DNA of 64,000 bases, taken from NCBI RefSeq assembly GCF_026914185.1, contig NC_070564.1:7006001-7070000 (forward strand). The letters run 5' to 3'. Source of the stretch: Puccinia triticina (lineage: Eukaryota > Basidiomycota > Pucciniomycetes > Pucciniales > Pucciniaceae). The notes beneath the pieces are model-generated. The model searched no databases and was not told the DNA's origin. It saw only the letters and a list, made by a program, of their open reading frames with translations. The translations under genes and the position numbers were made by a program. Below are positions 11,740 through 25,877 of this stretch, in pieces (position 1 is the first letter of the stretch; each line of letters begins with the position of its first letter).

Positions 11740-12333
11740 GATTGCAACTTGGACTCGGGTGTACTGCCATCGGCCGTCGGAGCTGTCCAAGTCTGAAGAG
11801 ATGGCCGTGTCAGATAGGAATGGGCGCCCCGAAGGAGTCCCCGGCCCATGGTCAAGTCCGCCCGCAATGGCCTGTTCAGGCCCCCGAAGCCCGGCCCGAA
11901 GCGGCATCTGCGCGCGATGATGGCGGCTGTGAACCTGTCGGCCACAAGGGCTGCCTGAAGGCTGTCACATCTGCTGACATCTTGTGGAATCCGCTCGAGC
12001 TGTCTGGGATGCTCGAGCGCAACCTCGCGCGCGCGAGCCGGCAATCTGCTGTGACATCCCCTCTGGCCTGTGCTGGAATGTTCTCCATCGCTCGAGAACA
12101 TTCCCCCAGCGCCCGCTGCACGCTCGTGGGCCCGATTGTGGTCCTCCCTCCGCACGGCAGCCTGCGATGGATGGCAATGGAAGGAAATGGCACCTTCACC
12201 CGCTGGTGCAACCCAGCCAACTTAAAAAGCCTCCTCTCTCAAGCCACCACCCCCCCCTCCCATCCACCATCAACTTCCGCAGAACACATACCACATCCCC
12301 CAAACAACCCCTGATATCAAGCCCTAAGTAAAC
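11740..12333. promoter_or_regulatory. Divergent promoter region between KIN28 and HSP70
   Basis: A 594-bp GC-rich intergenic region separates the two start codons. It contains repeated CTCGAG and GCGCGCG motifs around 11990-12045, heat-shock-element-like palindromes at 12075-12104 and a pyrimidine-rich leader before the HSP70 ATG. Long open frames here on both strands have no recognisable protein character. Confidence 0.6.
12075..12104 (+). promoter_or_regulatory. Heat-shock-element inverted repeat
   Basis: GGAATGTTCTC and GAGAACATTCC form a perfect 11-bp inverted repeat with an 8-bp spacer. Each arm holds a GAAnnTTC unit, the core that trimeric heat shock factor recognises. It lies about 230 bp upstream of the HSP70 start, so HSF control of that gene is a reasonable inference. 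Confidence 0.7.
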
Positions 12334-14808
<2,475 letters not shown>

Positions 14809-14816
<8 letters not shown>

Positions 14817-15032
14817 ACGACTGCCAATGTTTAATTAGTTTCTTTCTTCCCCCTTACCCCTAAAACCCAGATCTAGTCTGAGTTATATGCATCTACCCAA
14901 AAAACCGTGTCTTTCACTTCATGAGTTCGACTAAACGATTGCCAATGTTTAATTAGTTTCTTTCTTCCCCTTTACGCCTAAAATCCAGACCTATTCTCAG
15001 TTAAATGCATCTACCCAAAACCATGTCTTGAA
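14809..15032 (+). repeat. Tandem duplication of the HSP70 3' end
   Basis: The segment starting with the last codons, TCGACTAAACGA, then AATGTTTAATTAG and ATGCATCTACCCAAAA, occurs at about 14809-14913 and again at about 14927-15032 with a few substitutions. The second copy repeats the stop codon and 3' UTR but no further coding sequence. Confidence 0.8.
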
Positions 15033-15308
15033 CAATTCTCCGGGGGATTTCCGGTAGATAATCCGGGCTATCTGGTAAGGCATCGCGGATCACACCAGAC
15101 ATCTGAGGCCCGAGGTTCTGAAACCTGGGGACATGGGCGGATATGAAGATGAGGGAAACTGGCGAATGGCCTGGTATTCCCAATATGAAAAGCAACTGGG
15201 GTAAAAACCCCCTAGAAGAGAGAGGACACCTCATACCGAGCTTAACGAAACCTCTCCGAGGAGGCGCGAAGCGTCTCCGAACTCGGCTTAGCACCTAACT
15301 TAACACAA
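15033..15308. repeat. GC-rich hairpin repeat, left half, split by Copia-2
   Basis: This holds a CTCTCCGAGGAGGCGCGAAGCG hairpin and ends in TTAACACAAGTCCC, into which Copia-2 inserted. The family continues on the other side of Copia-2 (20954 onward). Related sequences occur near 21597-21700, 22297-22440 and, in reverse, 53760-53940. No coding potential is seen. Confidence 0.5.
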
Positions 15309-15313
15309 GTCCC

Positions 15314-15457
15314 TGATGGAACTCAGGCTCAGGAGATGCGGAAGAACAAGGTCACAAAGTGATATTTCATGTATGTAAACAGGGAACTAGTTTATATACA
15401 TGAATGGAAAAGGGGCCTAGGCAAGACCCTAGCGTAACCCAGTCCTGGGTTACAACA
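15314..15457 (-). repeat. 3' LTR of Copia-2
   Basis: 144 bp, matching the 5' LTR at every base I compared. It is preceded on the minus strand by a G-rich polypurine tract that begins just after the pol stop codon. Confidence 0.95.
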
Positions 15458-15470
15458 CTCCCCCCCTCGC

Positions 15471-18400
15471 CTAGGAACTGGCCATGATCTTCGTCCTGAA
15501 TTGTTCGAAAAGGTCCCTGCTTAGCACTTTGGTAAAAACATCAGCTAACTGGTCTTTGGTTGGTACCCATATTAGTTCTGTCTTCTTCTCATGTAACGCC
15601 TGGTTGGTGAGGTAAAACTCTCTGTCAACGTGCCTTACCCGTTTATTTGCGGAATCATCTACGGAAACTCTGATTGCAGATTGATTGTCGCAATGCATGA
15701 GGCCTGTAAAACTTTGTTTCAGAACATCCGTAAGTAGATGTCGAACCCAGAGTACTTGCCTTGTTCCTATACCTAGGGCCATATACTCGGCTTGGCAAGT
15801 TGATGCCGCAACAGTGGCAAAACGGCGAGAAGTCCATAGTACGGGGCAACCAAAAAATGTAACCAAGATCCCGTAAGTCGATTTGGCAAACTCCCCGCCC
15901 CACAAAGCGTCACAGAAACACTTCAGCGGTTTCGGCAAGGAGTCTGGAAAGAGATTAAGGTAAAGATCTTGAGAGTCAGCAACATAGGCGATCAGGTGTC
16001 GAACACCTTTCCAGTGATTTACTCCTGGGCTTGCAGAGAAACGTGCAAGGAGGTTAACTGCATGCGCCAGATCTGGTCGACTTCCCACCGCTAGGTAGTT
16101 GATACCCCCTATAATCGAGAGGAAATCAGTAGACTTGGAGGGGTCGCCATCAGGGTCAGTGACTAGTTCAAGGGAGGGGGGTAGGGGAGTCTTTGACACG
16201 AAAACTCTGTCCCAATGAGACTTAAGAATAGATTGTATGAGCTTTGGCTGTCGTAGTTGAAAACCCTGTTTACAGCGTTTGATCTTGAGTCCTACAATTG
16301 ATTCGAGTCCGTTAGTCCATTTGATTTTTAGAAGGCCTTTCAAACCAGTCTCAAGCCTCTGTAGTAACTCGTTGGATGAGCCAGTGACGATGCCATCATC
16401 CACGTGTATCCATATGATTCCATGTTGTTCGCTATGTTTGATGGTATACAGGCTATTATCATACTGACTGGCTTCGAAACCTAGCTCCTTCAGCACCCCA
16501 CGCAGGTGTAACCACCAGCAGCGTGCTGCTTGTTTTGTACCGTAGAGTGTCTTGTGTAACAAAAGAGCTTCTCCAGGCTTTACGTCCATGCCTTCAGGTG
16601 CTTCCACATAGACCTCTTCATCGATTGGCGCGTTCAGGTAAGCTGCAACAAAGTCGAAAGAATAGACTTTCCAATTGAACTTGGCTGCCAGTGTTAGTAT
16701 CAGACGCATGGAGACAAAAGTGGCAGTGGGCGCGAAGGTAGCTAGATAGTCAAAACCAATGACTTGTGTGAAACCTTTTGCTACATACCGCGCTTTATAT
16801 CTGATGGTTACTCCATTTTCATCTGTCTTTTCGGCAAACACCCATCGGCCCTTCAGTGGTTTCCGCCCAGCCGGCACAACTTTGACGGACCAGACTTTCA
16901 TGACATTCAGGTTCTGGAGTTCTTCATTGATGGCGGCTTTCCAGGGGATCCACTCAGGTGATTGCTTTGCTTGTTTGAAAGTTTTCGGCACATTTGTTGC
17001 GAAGAATGTGCACTCCAACAACAATTGATCTACCATCAGTTCCTGTTTTTCAAAAACTAGATCATCAGTGAAGTTCCCCAGTTCCATTAGATTCACTATG
17101 TAAGAGACGTCAGATTTGTTTTGTACACGGGGAATCACAGGTGGTGACGGCAAGATAACTTTTGATGGGGACTGTGCTTCCGTATTTGCTGTTGTCTTTG
17201 CAGGCGGTTTGGTGGTTTGATCCAGAATCGACCTGGAAGGAGGCTTTGGTCCATGTAGAATCTTCAGCGCACGATTCTCCCATTCCACCAAACCAGACGC
17301 GATTAGCTGGTTCGTCCCATTGATTAAAAACACCCAGCCTTTTGAGTCATCGCAATGCGCAACAACCCGGCCTTCCAGCGCGCGCTCATCCAGCTTTTTT
17401 CTCTTCTCAGAGGGAACATGGAGAAAACCTTTTTCGCCGAAGACTTTTGACCTGTCGCATGATGGTCTAAAACCGTAGAAAGCCTCAAAAGGTGTTAGTG
17501 CACCACTTCTTTTGTTAGGAATTAGATTCAGCGTGTCACAAGCCCAGATGAAAGTGAAACCCCAGAAGGGTTTGCCCATACCGCTATCAATGAGGATAGT
17601 CCTTCCCATGTCGGCTACCGTTCTATTAAAACGTTCAATCACACCGTTTTGATAGTGATGATAAGGCAGGGCCCTTTCCGCCTTGATGCCCCGTTGCTTG
17701 AGGAAGTCAGCAAGAACCGTGCTGGAAAACTCGCCCCCATTATCTGTTCGCACAATCTTGACTTTTTCCAAGGTCTGTCGTTCCCACCTGGCGATCGTCT
17801 CCATCAACAGTGCTCCTGCTTGCTCCTTTTCAACCAGGACTTTGGCTTCACTGAATCCTGTAGCTAGATCACGAATTGTTAGTAGGAACTTTCCCTTGTT
17901 GAACGTCTCTACCTCAAAAGGTCCTATTATGTCAGCAGTGACAACCCCTAGCTTTGTTATATCTCTGTCGCTACTTATCAGCCTGTTCCTGTTGAGACTT
18001 TTGCTCCTGGCGCAGACGTCGCATTTGATGTCGCCTTTAGGGATCCATATTGGCAGGCCAGAGCAAAGTTTGTCGGACTCTCCGCAAACCGACGTGTCCA
18101 AATAGTCTGTGATAATAAAGAAGGACTTTCTCGTCTGAGCTGAGACTGTCAGTAGATACGATTTTGTCTTTTTCGGGCTCAACATCAAGCGGGGTCACGA
18201 AAACTTCTCGTCTCATTTTCACACACGTCTCAGTTGATACTGGACAGAAAGAAGGTTTGCATAATTGCATGACATTTCTTTTGGACATAGGGGACGGTGG
18301 CATATCAGACAAGGACGGGGAAGGAGAGCAGCGAATTGGTTTAGGAAATACCCATTGGTTCTGACTGGGTACAAAAGGACAATTGAAAACAAGAACGTGG

Positions 18401-20199
18401 TTTTTGGAATAGATTTTGTAGCAGTCCTGAGCGATATCGTACGCAAAGTATGCGTCAGCTTTCCTCAAAGCAGCTAGTGAAATCAGAGTGGAGCGTGCGA
18501 TCTCACAATATAACACTCCGTGGATCGTCATGTTTTGGTTGTCAAGTCCTCTGAACGTGAGGTCACCTTTGCCCGTAATGAAAGTGGGATTGCCGGAGGT
18601 AGCGACTTTGAGGGGAATAGGGTTGCAAAACAAACGGAAATTAGACAAGAGTTGAAAATCACCGCACAAGTGGTGGGACGCACCTGAATCAACAATGGGC
18701 ACATCATCTGATCCTCCCGCCATCACATGTCCGAAGTGGACATTGCCGTAGCCATCTGCTACGTCGCCGAGTTCGACCATCCTTGCGGAGGACGCAGTGG
18801 AGTTGTCCTCCGGAGGTTCCATGGTCGCCTCATTTGCAGAAGGGCGAGGCCGTTGAGAACCGTGGTAGGTTGAAGCAGGGTTGGTCCGTTGGCTGGGGCG
18901 GTAATAGTCTGCAGGGCGAGAGGCAGGAGGTTGATTCCTGATTGATTGGAAGCGTTGGTATCCGTTGTTCAGGTGGACTGTGTTGTTGTGTTGCGGGTAG
19001 ACGCCGTTGAAACCGGGTGGAGTGATGATCGGGTAGAAAGACTGAAAACCTGGAGGATAGTTGTTTGCAGGTGTTGGTCTTGGTTCCCGGAAGGCCGTTG
19101 CTTGTCTGGCGGTTCGATTGTTTGGTCTCGGACGGGAAGGGCAGTCGCGAAGCATGTGGTCCGGGGAGCGGCAATGCCAACATAGTCCAGCTTGAATCAC
19201 CATGAAATCGTGAACATCTGGGATGTTGTCCGGATGAAAGTTGGCAAATTGATTGAAACCGGGCCACATTTCGGTTGCACAGGGAGGATGAGTTGGCAAG
19301 TTGGGATGTTGTTGATCAGGCGGGGCAGGTGTCGCGGTGGCGGCATTCATTGAGAGAGTCGGAGTGTTTTGCGTTCTTCCTCTCCTGGCATCCTGAATTC
19401 GTTGTTGCCGGCGTATCTGGTCAATGAGCCGCACCATTTCAGTGAACGTCATCGGCGGGTCTTCCGGTGTTGAGTCTTGGAGGTCGATCTCTAGACGGTG
19501 ATCAAATTCTGCTTGGAGCTCGGGCTCAGCAGACAGTCCATTTTGAAGTGCCAGGCCTGCCCAGTGATTGCGGGTGAAAGGCATCTGCATTGCGGTCATC
19601 TCGTCGAAAATGTCGCTAATGTGGGCAGTGATGGCCGCTGTGGAGACATGTTCGGAGGCTTCGAAATTGACCAAACGTCTGTAGAGATCGACATGAGCCG
19701 CGCGACTGACGGAATTGAAACGCATTGATAGATCAGTGTACATCATGTGAGCTGTGGCTAATCTGGTGAGGTTGCGATGAAGGGAACGGTTGATGGAATT
19801 CAGAAGGAGGGCCCGTCCGACACGTTCGTGGTAAACGTTGCCTGTTGGGTTTCAATAGAAATTGGTCACGTTGACAGCGTCACGCATGCGCTTGTTGATG
19901 AAGTCTTGCCACGCTCCATAGTTTGACCCATCGGCCAAGAGTCTGTCAGCGTCGCGGAAACCATGCGTGATCGATCCGATAACGCCTGAGGCCACTCTGT
20001 CTAGATCGGCATCAACGAGGTCCCGTCTGGATGGTCGTCGTGTGGCTTGTCTTGGTGGTGGTGGATCGGCTGGGTCTGCCTCGCCTCCGACAGGGGTCTG
20101 ATGCGGTGGTGGTTCTCTGTCTTGGCGGAAGTTAGCGGGGGTGGTCGTGGAGGTGGAGCCGACAGGGTGTGCCGGGGAGGATTGAGCGGGGTCGGACAT
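15471..20199 (-). pseudogene. Copia-2 Gag-Pol polyprotein, one stop and one frameshift
   Basis: It starts with ATG at 20199 and ends with TAG at 15471-15473. The N-terminal Gag (Pro/Ala-rich, then YGAWQDF) is stopped by TGA at 19852-19854, where the frame simply continues; a Trp codon is likely ancestral. A CCHC knuckle (CWHCRSPDHMLRDC), protease (DSGASHH) and the integrase HHCC start (HRLFGHVGLRRVRQ) follow. Around 18050-18075 the frame shifts, and integrase resumes with KGDIKCDVCARSK. Compared with Copia-1 and Copia-3, a few residues are missing at that point, so a small deletion is likely. Integrase core (DNGGEF), reverse transcriptase (FVAAYLNAPIDEE, WIHVDDG) and RNase H (FCDALWGG, QLADVFTKV) are otherwise intact. 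Confidence 0.93.
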
Positions 20200-20809
20200 G
20201 GTGGGGAAAACAGAGGAGTAACTGGGTAAAGAAAAAAAGGAAAAAGTTGGAGAGGGGGAAAGATATCGGTCGAGGGAGAGTTTTTTATTTTTTATTTTAT
20301 TTTTTTTTATTATTGAGGTGTAGAATGAAAGGAGTCGATGATAGAAGTGATAGATAGTGGGGAAGGAAAAACAAGATGAAAACGATGAGGATGTGTAGAT
20401 AGGGAAGAGTTATGGGGTGTGTCGGCGGTGAGGTGGAGTTGAGGAAAAAAATGGTAGAGTGTCAAGTCGTTGGTTGGTCTCTCTGCCTACACGCCTGTTC
20501 AGCCCCAAAAACCCAGCATCCCAGATATGGATATACTTCAGAGTGCGACTCGTCAGCAGCTTAATCAGCAGAGTTAGGTTCAAAAGAGTCTTGAGGATCC
20601 GATCAAAATTTAGAGTTGGTACGAGATATGGATAGAGATGGACAGATAGGAAAGAAAAAATTCTGGTCGATTATGCCCTACGCTAGGCTACCATTGATGA
20701 CTATGAGAGTGGAAAGAGGATACGACAATAGAGAGAACAATATATGCCCTACACTAGGCTATAGAGAGAAATCGAGAGAGAAACGAGAAATTTTTAGGCG
20801 CTCATAACC

Positions 20810-20953
20810 TGATGGAACTCAGGCTCAGGAGATGCGGAAGAACAAGGTCACAAAGTGATATTTCATGTATGTAAACAGGGAACTAGTTTATATACATGAA
20901 TGGAAAAGGGGCCTAGGCAAGACCCTAGCGTAACCCAGTCCTGGGTTACAACA
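20810..20953 (-). repeat. 5' LTR of Copia-2
   Basis: 144 bp, with TATATAAAC in the promoter-like position on the minus strand. It is followed directly by the primer-binding site. Confidence 0.95.
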
Positions 20954-22981
20954 GTCCCCCCTGGTGGGAGGCTCGCTGTGGCTGGCCACGAAGCGGCCCC
21001 TCCCGCAGGGAGGGACTTGCGCGTAATGTCAAAATTTTGGCTGGGAAAGAAATCACAATTGGCTGGAGGGAAAATATTAAGCCTCAGCCAGCCTCCCCCT
21101 CAGGTCCTGTGGACCTGCCCCAGAGCCAAAAGATACTTCTGGACCTCAGCTTTCATTTGGCACCAGTCTCATCTCCTCAATCCAAACAATTTGCACTGTA
21201 CTGATGGTTTAAAAATAAAAATAAAAAACATGAAGAAATGTAAACTAAGGATGCGCAACCATCATGCCTGGTGGATCCTGGATTTGCAAACCCGCAGATC
21301 CTACACATGTAGTGTTGCATTTTGTTGCAGAAAGGAAATTCAATTGTGCATATTATCAGAAAATCCAAAAATGGATCTTCAGAGCAATGTAATATCCTTC
21401 AGGATTCCTCTGACCTTCAAAACGGATTCCTTCAATCAGTTTTGGGTCTTTTTGCTCAAATTTTTGGGTGAGGGTGCGCATCAGCACTGCCAATGAATCT
21501 GTTGATTCAGTTTTTTTTGTACATGTTTTTCTGATTTTTAAATAATTATTTAGTGATTTTGGTTGAATATCCTTCCTTTCCCTGCCAGACTTCAGACATT
21601 AGGCGTAAACCTCTCCTGCGGAGAGCCCTCCGGGCGAGGTCCCCCGGACCCTCCGTTTGAGAGGCTTAGTTAAGCTAGGCTTAGCACTAAAGTCACATTC
21701 TTTGCCTGAGGCTGACAGGCTTTTGCGCAGAAAATCACGTATTTTGTATTTACATCTCTATTCCCTCTCCCTCTCAACTTCCAATTCAAAGCCCCATATA
21801 CCAGGTTATAGCCCTCAATCTGAGCTGTCCTGTACATATTTTTTCAAGTAAAACCATCAAAAACTGGCTGCTCAGTGGCCATTCTGGTGGGGGCTATTCC
21901 TGAGCAATGCAAAGAAGCCATATCCAAAGGTTGAGGTAGGACACACTCTCATGGTTTTTTCCAGTATTGGATTAATATGGGCAGGTCTCTTGAGTGCATA
22001 AGCAAGGAGTCCCACAGGGTTTCATGTATGATGTCAAACCTTACTTTCATGTGTTTAGGCCAGACTGGCTATGCGGTTTACATCAGGCCGGATAGGATCC
22101 CAGGTGGAATCTCTACATCATTTTTTTTTCAGTGGATGGTGGTAGGTGTTGTTTTGGACACATGAGATTATGTAGAAACAAAGGCTGATTCTAATGGTAC
22201 TGGAGGCTGTGAAAAAATCAGAGGGGTATGCGGTGACATGGGGGTTAGAAGGATTTTTTCAACATTTGGCTGGGCAGCCTCAAGCCAAATGTTGGACATT
22301 AGGCACAAGTCCCTCCTGCAAGCGGAAGGGTGCTTGCGCCCTGCAAGCACAGGGAGGGACTTGTATTGAGTTCAACCTCATATGTGCTTAACAAAGCCTC
22401 TCTGAGGAGGCACAAAGCGTCTCCAAAGGCTGAGCCAGATGGGTCAGGCCAAGGGGGACACCAATCTGTCTGCGCTGTCAAACTCAGTGCAGACAGGGTT
22501 GGTGCCCACCTGCAGCAACCACACGGTTCAGCCCACGCAAATCCAAACTGGGATTTGAGTGGTGGGGTATAACATTGGGGATGGCAAATCAGGCAGGCCT
22601 GCCCAAACCCGGTGTTGTGATTCATATTGACAAGCATGACAGAATTTCTTCTTGGCAATAGTGCGGGCGGGAATGCACATGCGGCTGAGTGCAGTGTGAA
22701 TTTGGTGACATAGGCACTGAGGATGATGTCAGAGAAGCTTACTGAAAGTCGCATGTACAGAAAGCATGGATCAGACAACGTCATTTGATTGGATAGCCGG
22801 TCATTTGCTTGGATGGCCGGTCATTTGATTGGATGACCGGTCACCAGGTCATTTGATTGGATCTGATTGGATCACCGGTCACCAATGCCATTGGCGGCAT
22901 TGTGTTAATTACTGAGGGGTGTATGTATGTCCATACATATAGGGTGTTTTTTTCTTTAGCTAAGCCTTGTGGGACTTGCTG
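20954..22981. other. No gene seen; GC-rich hairpin repeats
   Basis: 20954-21010 is the right half of the hairpin repeat split by Copia-2. Related segments lie at about 21597-21700 (CCTCTCCTGCGGAGAG) and 22297-22440, where ACAAGTCCCTCCTG is mirrored by CAGGGAGGGACTTGT. Between them I see no protein-like frame. Confidence 0.45.
22785..22875. repeat. Short tandem repeat, GGTCATTTGATTGGAT unit
   Basis: Four to five imperfect units of about 20-25 bp built on GGTCATTTGATTGGATGACC-like sequence lie in a row, just left of the 22982 element. Confidence 0.7.
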
Positions 22982-23775
22982 CAACACTGGGTAATTACGT
23001 TACCCTACTTTATCCACGTTACCTCAGTAACCTAGTGGTTTCAGTGAACGCCAGGCTACGTTACTGCTATCAGTAATTCTCTATTTCTTGCGGCACCCAT
23101 AACGTAATTGAACCGTTTTTTTTTGCCTCCCAACACAGATAACGTAGTGATTTTTTCCCAGGATAATGTGTTATCTCCGTGAAGCAGATGCTGTACGGCG
23201 CTCTTCCCCTGGATAATGCGTTATCACATTGAAACATGTAATGTACAGTGCTCCACCCCTGGATAATGTGATATCACATTATCCAGGGATGAAACAGCCC
23301 TAATATGGCAAGATTTTTTCTAAACATGGGAGCTCTTGCGCTGTCAATAGATTATTCTCAGCAGCTTTGGATGTTTGTAGCAGTCGCCGCGGGAGCCTAC
23401 TCCCCTCAACCATGTTGCACTGCGTTAGTAGCCTGATGTGGCTTTGCGAGGATGTCCCTTTGACTGGGGAATTCGCGGAGGCCGGGAAGGCATTGAAGGC
23501 GATCCTCCCCTCAAAATAATAATAATACATTGCTTTTAATTACGTTATCCGTTATATTACTAGTAATTCCATTTTTTCCTTGACTTCAGTAATGCAATGG
23601 TGGGAAAAAAATCTCCGCCCGCCCACAGGTTAACGTAATTTAACCAAAAAATAAGTGCAAACAGATAATTATAACATAAAAATTCTCAATTACGGATAAC
23701 TGTAATGATAATGCAAAAAAAATTGTTACGTTACCGTTATGCTACCATTACTGGTAGCGTAACTACCCAGTGTTT
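22982..23775. mobile_element. Non-autonomous TIR element with 7-bp TSD (member 1)
   Basis: Ends CAACACTGGGT...ACCCAGTGTTT are flanked by CTTGCTG at 22975-22981 and 23776-23782. The inverted ends extend as TARTTACGYTACC. The interior (794 bp in total) is rich in GTAACGTTA-like motifs and ATAATGTGATATC repeats, with a less repetitive core near 23300-23500. No transposase is present. Ends and duplication size match the elements at 35990, 40211, 43778 and 45592. Confidence 0.85.
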
Positions 23776-23799
23776 CTTGCTGGCTACCTAAAGATTTAC

Positions 23800-24640
23800 T
23801 GCAACAAGGGTGGATGCTCTTAGTGTTAGCGCAATTGTGGGCATCTGCGCTAATGCTACACTAAAAGCTAGAATAGTTTTCACCCTGTGCGTGTAGCCTT
23901 AGTGCGGATGCACGCCGAGCGTAACAAAGCCCGCGGCACCACCAAGCTGTAGGTGCAAGCGGGGCTTACAACTAACACTGAGATTCTTGCATGAGAGAAT
24001 CTCAAAAGGAAGCATGGGAATTCTTTCTCTTTGATTATAAAATCAGGTTTCCATTTTCTCCCATCCATATTCTATCCCAGCTGAGCGCCAGCATCTTGGC
24101 TACAATCCTACATAGGTAGCCACCCCCCAAGTGTTTTAATTTATTTTCTATCTTTTTTGGAAATTAGTGATTTCTTGAAGACTGGTCCAACTTTTAAAGT
24201 TTTATCTCCCACCTAAATTAAATCTTAATTAAAAACACCCCTCCCTTGCCAGTAAACGGCCAAGTATCTCAAACTTTGAATATTCTTTGGGGACAAGGGC
24301 GATGGAATCCCAAAATTCTGAACAGACAGTTGGATTCAGAAAAATACAAGCTTCCATTTTTTAAGACAAAAAATGAACTTGTCAAAAACTGTGGTCTGCA
24401 GGTGGTGATTACATCAGCCACCACCAAAACATCCAGATTCTCTCAGGCCAAAATGCCTGATAATTCATAAGTCCTCTCCCTGCGGGAGAGATCTCGATGC
24501 TATGCATCTCTCCCAGGCCAAATGAGTCCCCCCCGGCCGCTTCGGGGACGAGGGCTTAGATATGTTTGGATGCGCGCGATTGCGCCAACGCTATGCTAAA
24601 AAATAGCACATTTGTGCTGCGCTACACTACGCTAACAGAT
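23800..24640. other. Degenerate TAGCG-rich repeat and unassigned sequence
   Basis: 23820-23925 and 24565-24650 resemble the interior and right end of the 35990 and 40211 elements (GTTAGCGCAATTG, GCTACACTACGCTAAC). They probably represent a decayed copy of that family. I could not match a pair of ends or a duplication. Nothing coding is evident between. Confidence 0.4.
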
Positions 24641-24644
24641 ATGG

Positions 24645-24790
24645 TTAGTGTAGCTGACTGACTGTTGATAGCAGTGCGGAGCCGAGACATCAATAAGCAG
24701 TCAAGCCCGGATAAACATTCTTGAAGAAGGCGGAAGCGGACATTTCAACACCGTGACCAACCTTTATTTCTACAGCGCTTCAGGTAAGGA
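24645..24790 (-). repeat. LTR-like remnant, reverse of 1655-1930
   Basis: On the minus strand it carries GAAATGTCC, CGCCTTCTTCAAGAAT and CGCACTGCTAT in the same order as the segment at 1655-1930, with moderate divergence. Confidence 0.4.
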
Positions 24791-24829
24791 TACATAGTCA
24801 TTTGGTACATGGGTACACGGCGGGGGTGC

Positions 24830-25252
24830 TTCCTGGCCCGCCGGTTTGTGGAGACGACGGGATCACTGGATACGTGAAACCCACGTGGAATTCACTGCTC
24901 CCCCCGTCGTCTCCACCCTCCCGTGGAAAATGCGTGGAGACGACGGGAAAGCCCGTCGTCTCCACCCGCCTGGGATTTCCACGTCAAGAATGACAAGGAT
25001 TCCACGGCCGCCTGTGGGATTGCAGTGGAGCCCACAAGCACACAACATGCAGGGGCAGCCGTGGATTCCTCGTTGTTCTCAACAACGGGGAACCCACGGC
25101 TGGCCCTGAATTGCCGGTGGAACCGACAAGAATGCAGCTCACCGGGAGATTAGGGCTAATTTGATGATAACCGCCGCGGCTCAAACTTCCGGTCCGGCTT
25201 GATTAATCTGGATGACCCAGGGCAACAAGGGACTTGTGCCAGCGAGCCCGAG
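24830..25252. repeat. CCACGG and GTGGAGACGACGGG-rich repeat (left)
   Basis: GTGGAGACGACGGG occurs several times in both orientations, followed by many CCACGG words and GGATTCCACG. Similar CCACGG-rich sequence lies at 26480-26740 on the other side of a gene fragment, so the two may belong to one element or family. Confidence 0.5.
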
Positions 25253-25877
25253 GCCCCTGTCGCTGCTGAGCCAACCGCCGACCCCCAACCTGCAGAAGTA
25301 TGTTTTGTTTCCCCCCACCCCCCCCCCCGCATCTGTTGGGTCCAATCAGACTGCACGCTGATGTTGCCTGCCCAGGACGCTGCTCCTGCATCCCCTCAAG
25401 CGCCCGCCGTCGAGGCTGTCGAAGCCTCACCGGCCAAGGCCGCTGCTGCTCCCGCGGAGACACCAGAGGAGGCGAAAGTTGAGAAGAAGGAAAAGTCCCC
25501 CAAAGTCAGCCGATCCATCTTCCTCTCTCTCTCTCTCCCAGAGCTGTCCACTCATCTCTTCATGCTTCTTTTGGTGCAGGACTTGGCCAAGCTGGCCCAA
25601 CGGTTCAGCGGCCGCTTGTTCGGCGCTGTCGGCGAGAAGAAGAAAGAGCCCACAAAGAAGCCCGAGCCCACACAGGAAGAAGAGGCCGAATCGGCAGCCC
25701 CCGCTGAGGTAAGCACACTATCCCCCTCTGCCAGAGTCGCTGTTGCTGAGCAGCTTTCTTCCGCACCATCAGCCCGTGCCCGTCTCCGACGCCGCCCCAC
25801 AGATTCCTGCCCACACTACGCCCGAGGTCTCGCAGGCGGCCACCGAGCCCGCCCCTGTGATCGCAGCCGCCGCATGA
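25253..25877 (+). pseudogene. 3' part of an Ala/Pro/Glu-rich gene, 5' end missing
   Basis: Four exons with good GT-AG junctions and matching phases are visible: 25253..25297, 25376..25504, 25580..25708 and 25773..25877 (TGA). The product is rich in Ala, Pro, Glu and Lys (EEAKVEKKEKSPK), with one more ordinary segment, DLAKLAQRFSGRLFGAVG, and an all-Ala C-terminus. I do not recognise the family. No plausible start exon is found upstream, where repeat sequence begins, so it is either 5'-truncated or carried inside a repeat element. An unrecognised distant first exon cannot be excluded. Confidence 0.5.

Larger units (their letters stand above)
15314..20953 (-). mobile_element. Ty1/copia LTR retrotransposon (Copia-2), minus strand
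   Basis: Two 144-bp LTRs with no difference that I can see (15314-15457 and 20810-20953) are flanked by the perfect 5-bp target duplication GTCCC (15309-15313 and 20954-20958). On the minus strand the LTR starts TGTTGTAACC and ends TCCATCA. The primer-binding site is at 20800-20809 (GGTTATGAGC on the minus strand) and the polypurine tract at 15458-15468. Identical LTRs imply a young insertion, yet the coding region is broken twice. It inserted into a GC-rich hairpin repeat. Confidence 0.96.

Noticed and set aside
11544..12155. Open frame of 203 codons on the minus strand upstream of KIN28
   Set aside because: It overlaps KIN28 exon 1 in another frame and the divergent promoter, is Arg/Ala-rich from GC content, and has no domain or splice support.
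18040..18075. Programmed frameshift in Copia-2 integrase
   Set aside because: It occurs inside the zinc-binding region with residues missing relative to Copia-1 and Copia-3, and no slippery sequence is evident.
19852..19854. Programmed stop-codon readthrough in Copia-2 gag
   Set aside because: The TGA lies early in gag, not at the gag-pol border, and Copia-1 encodes gag-pol in one frame without recoding, so a lesion is simpler.
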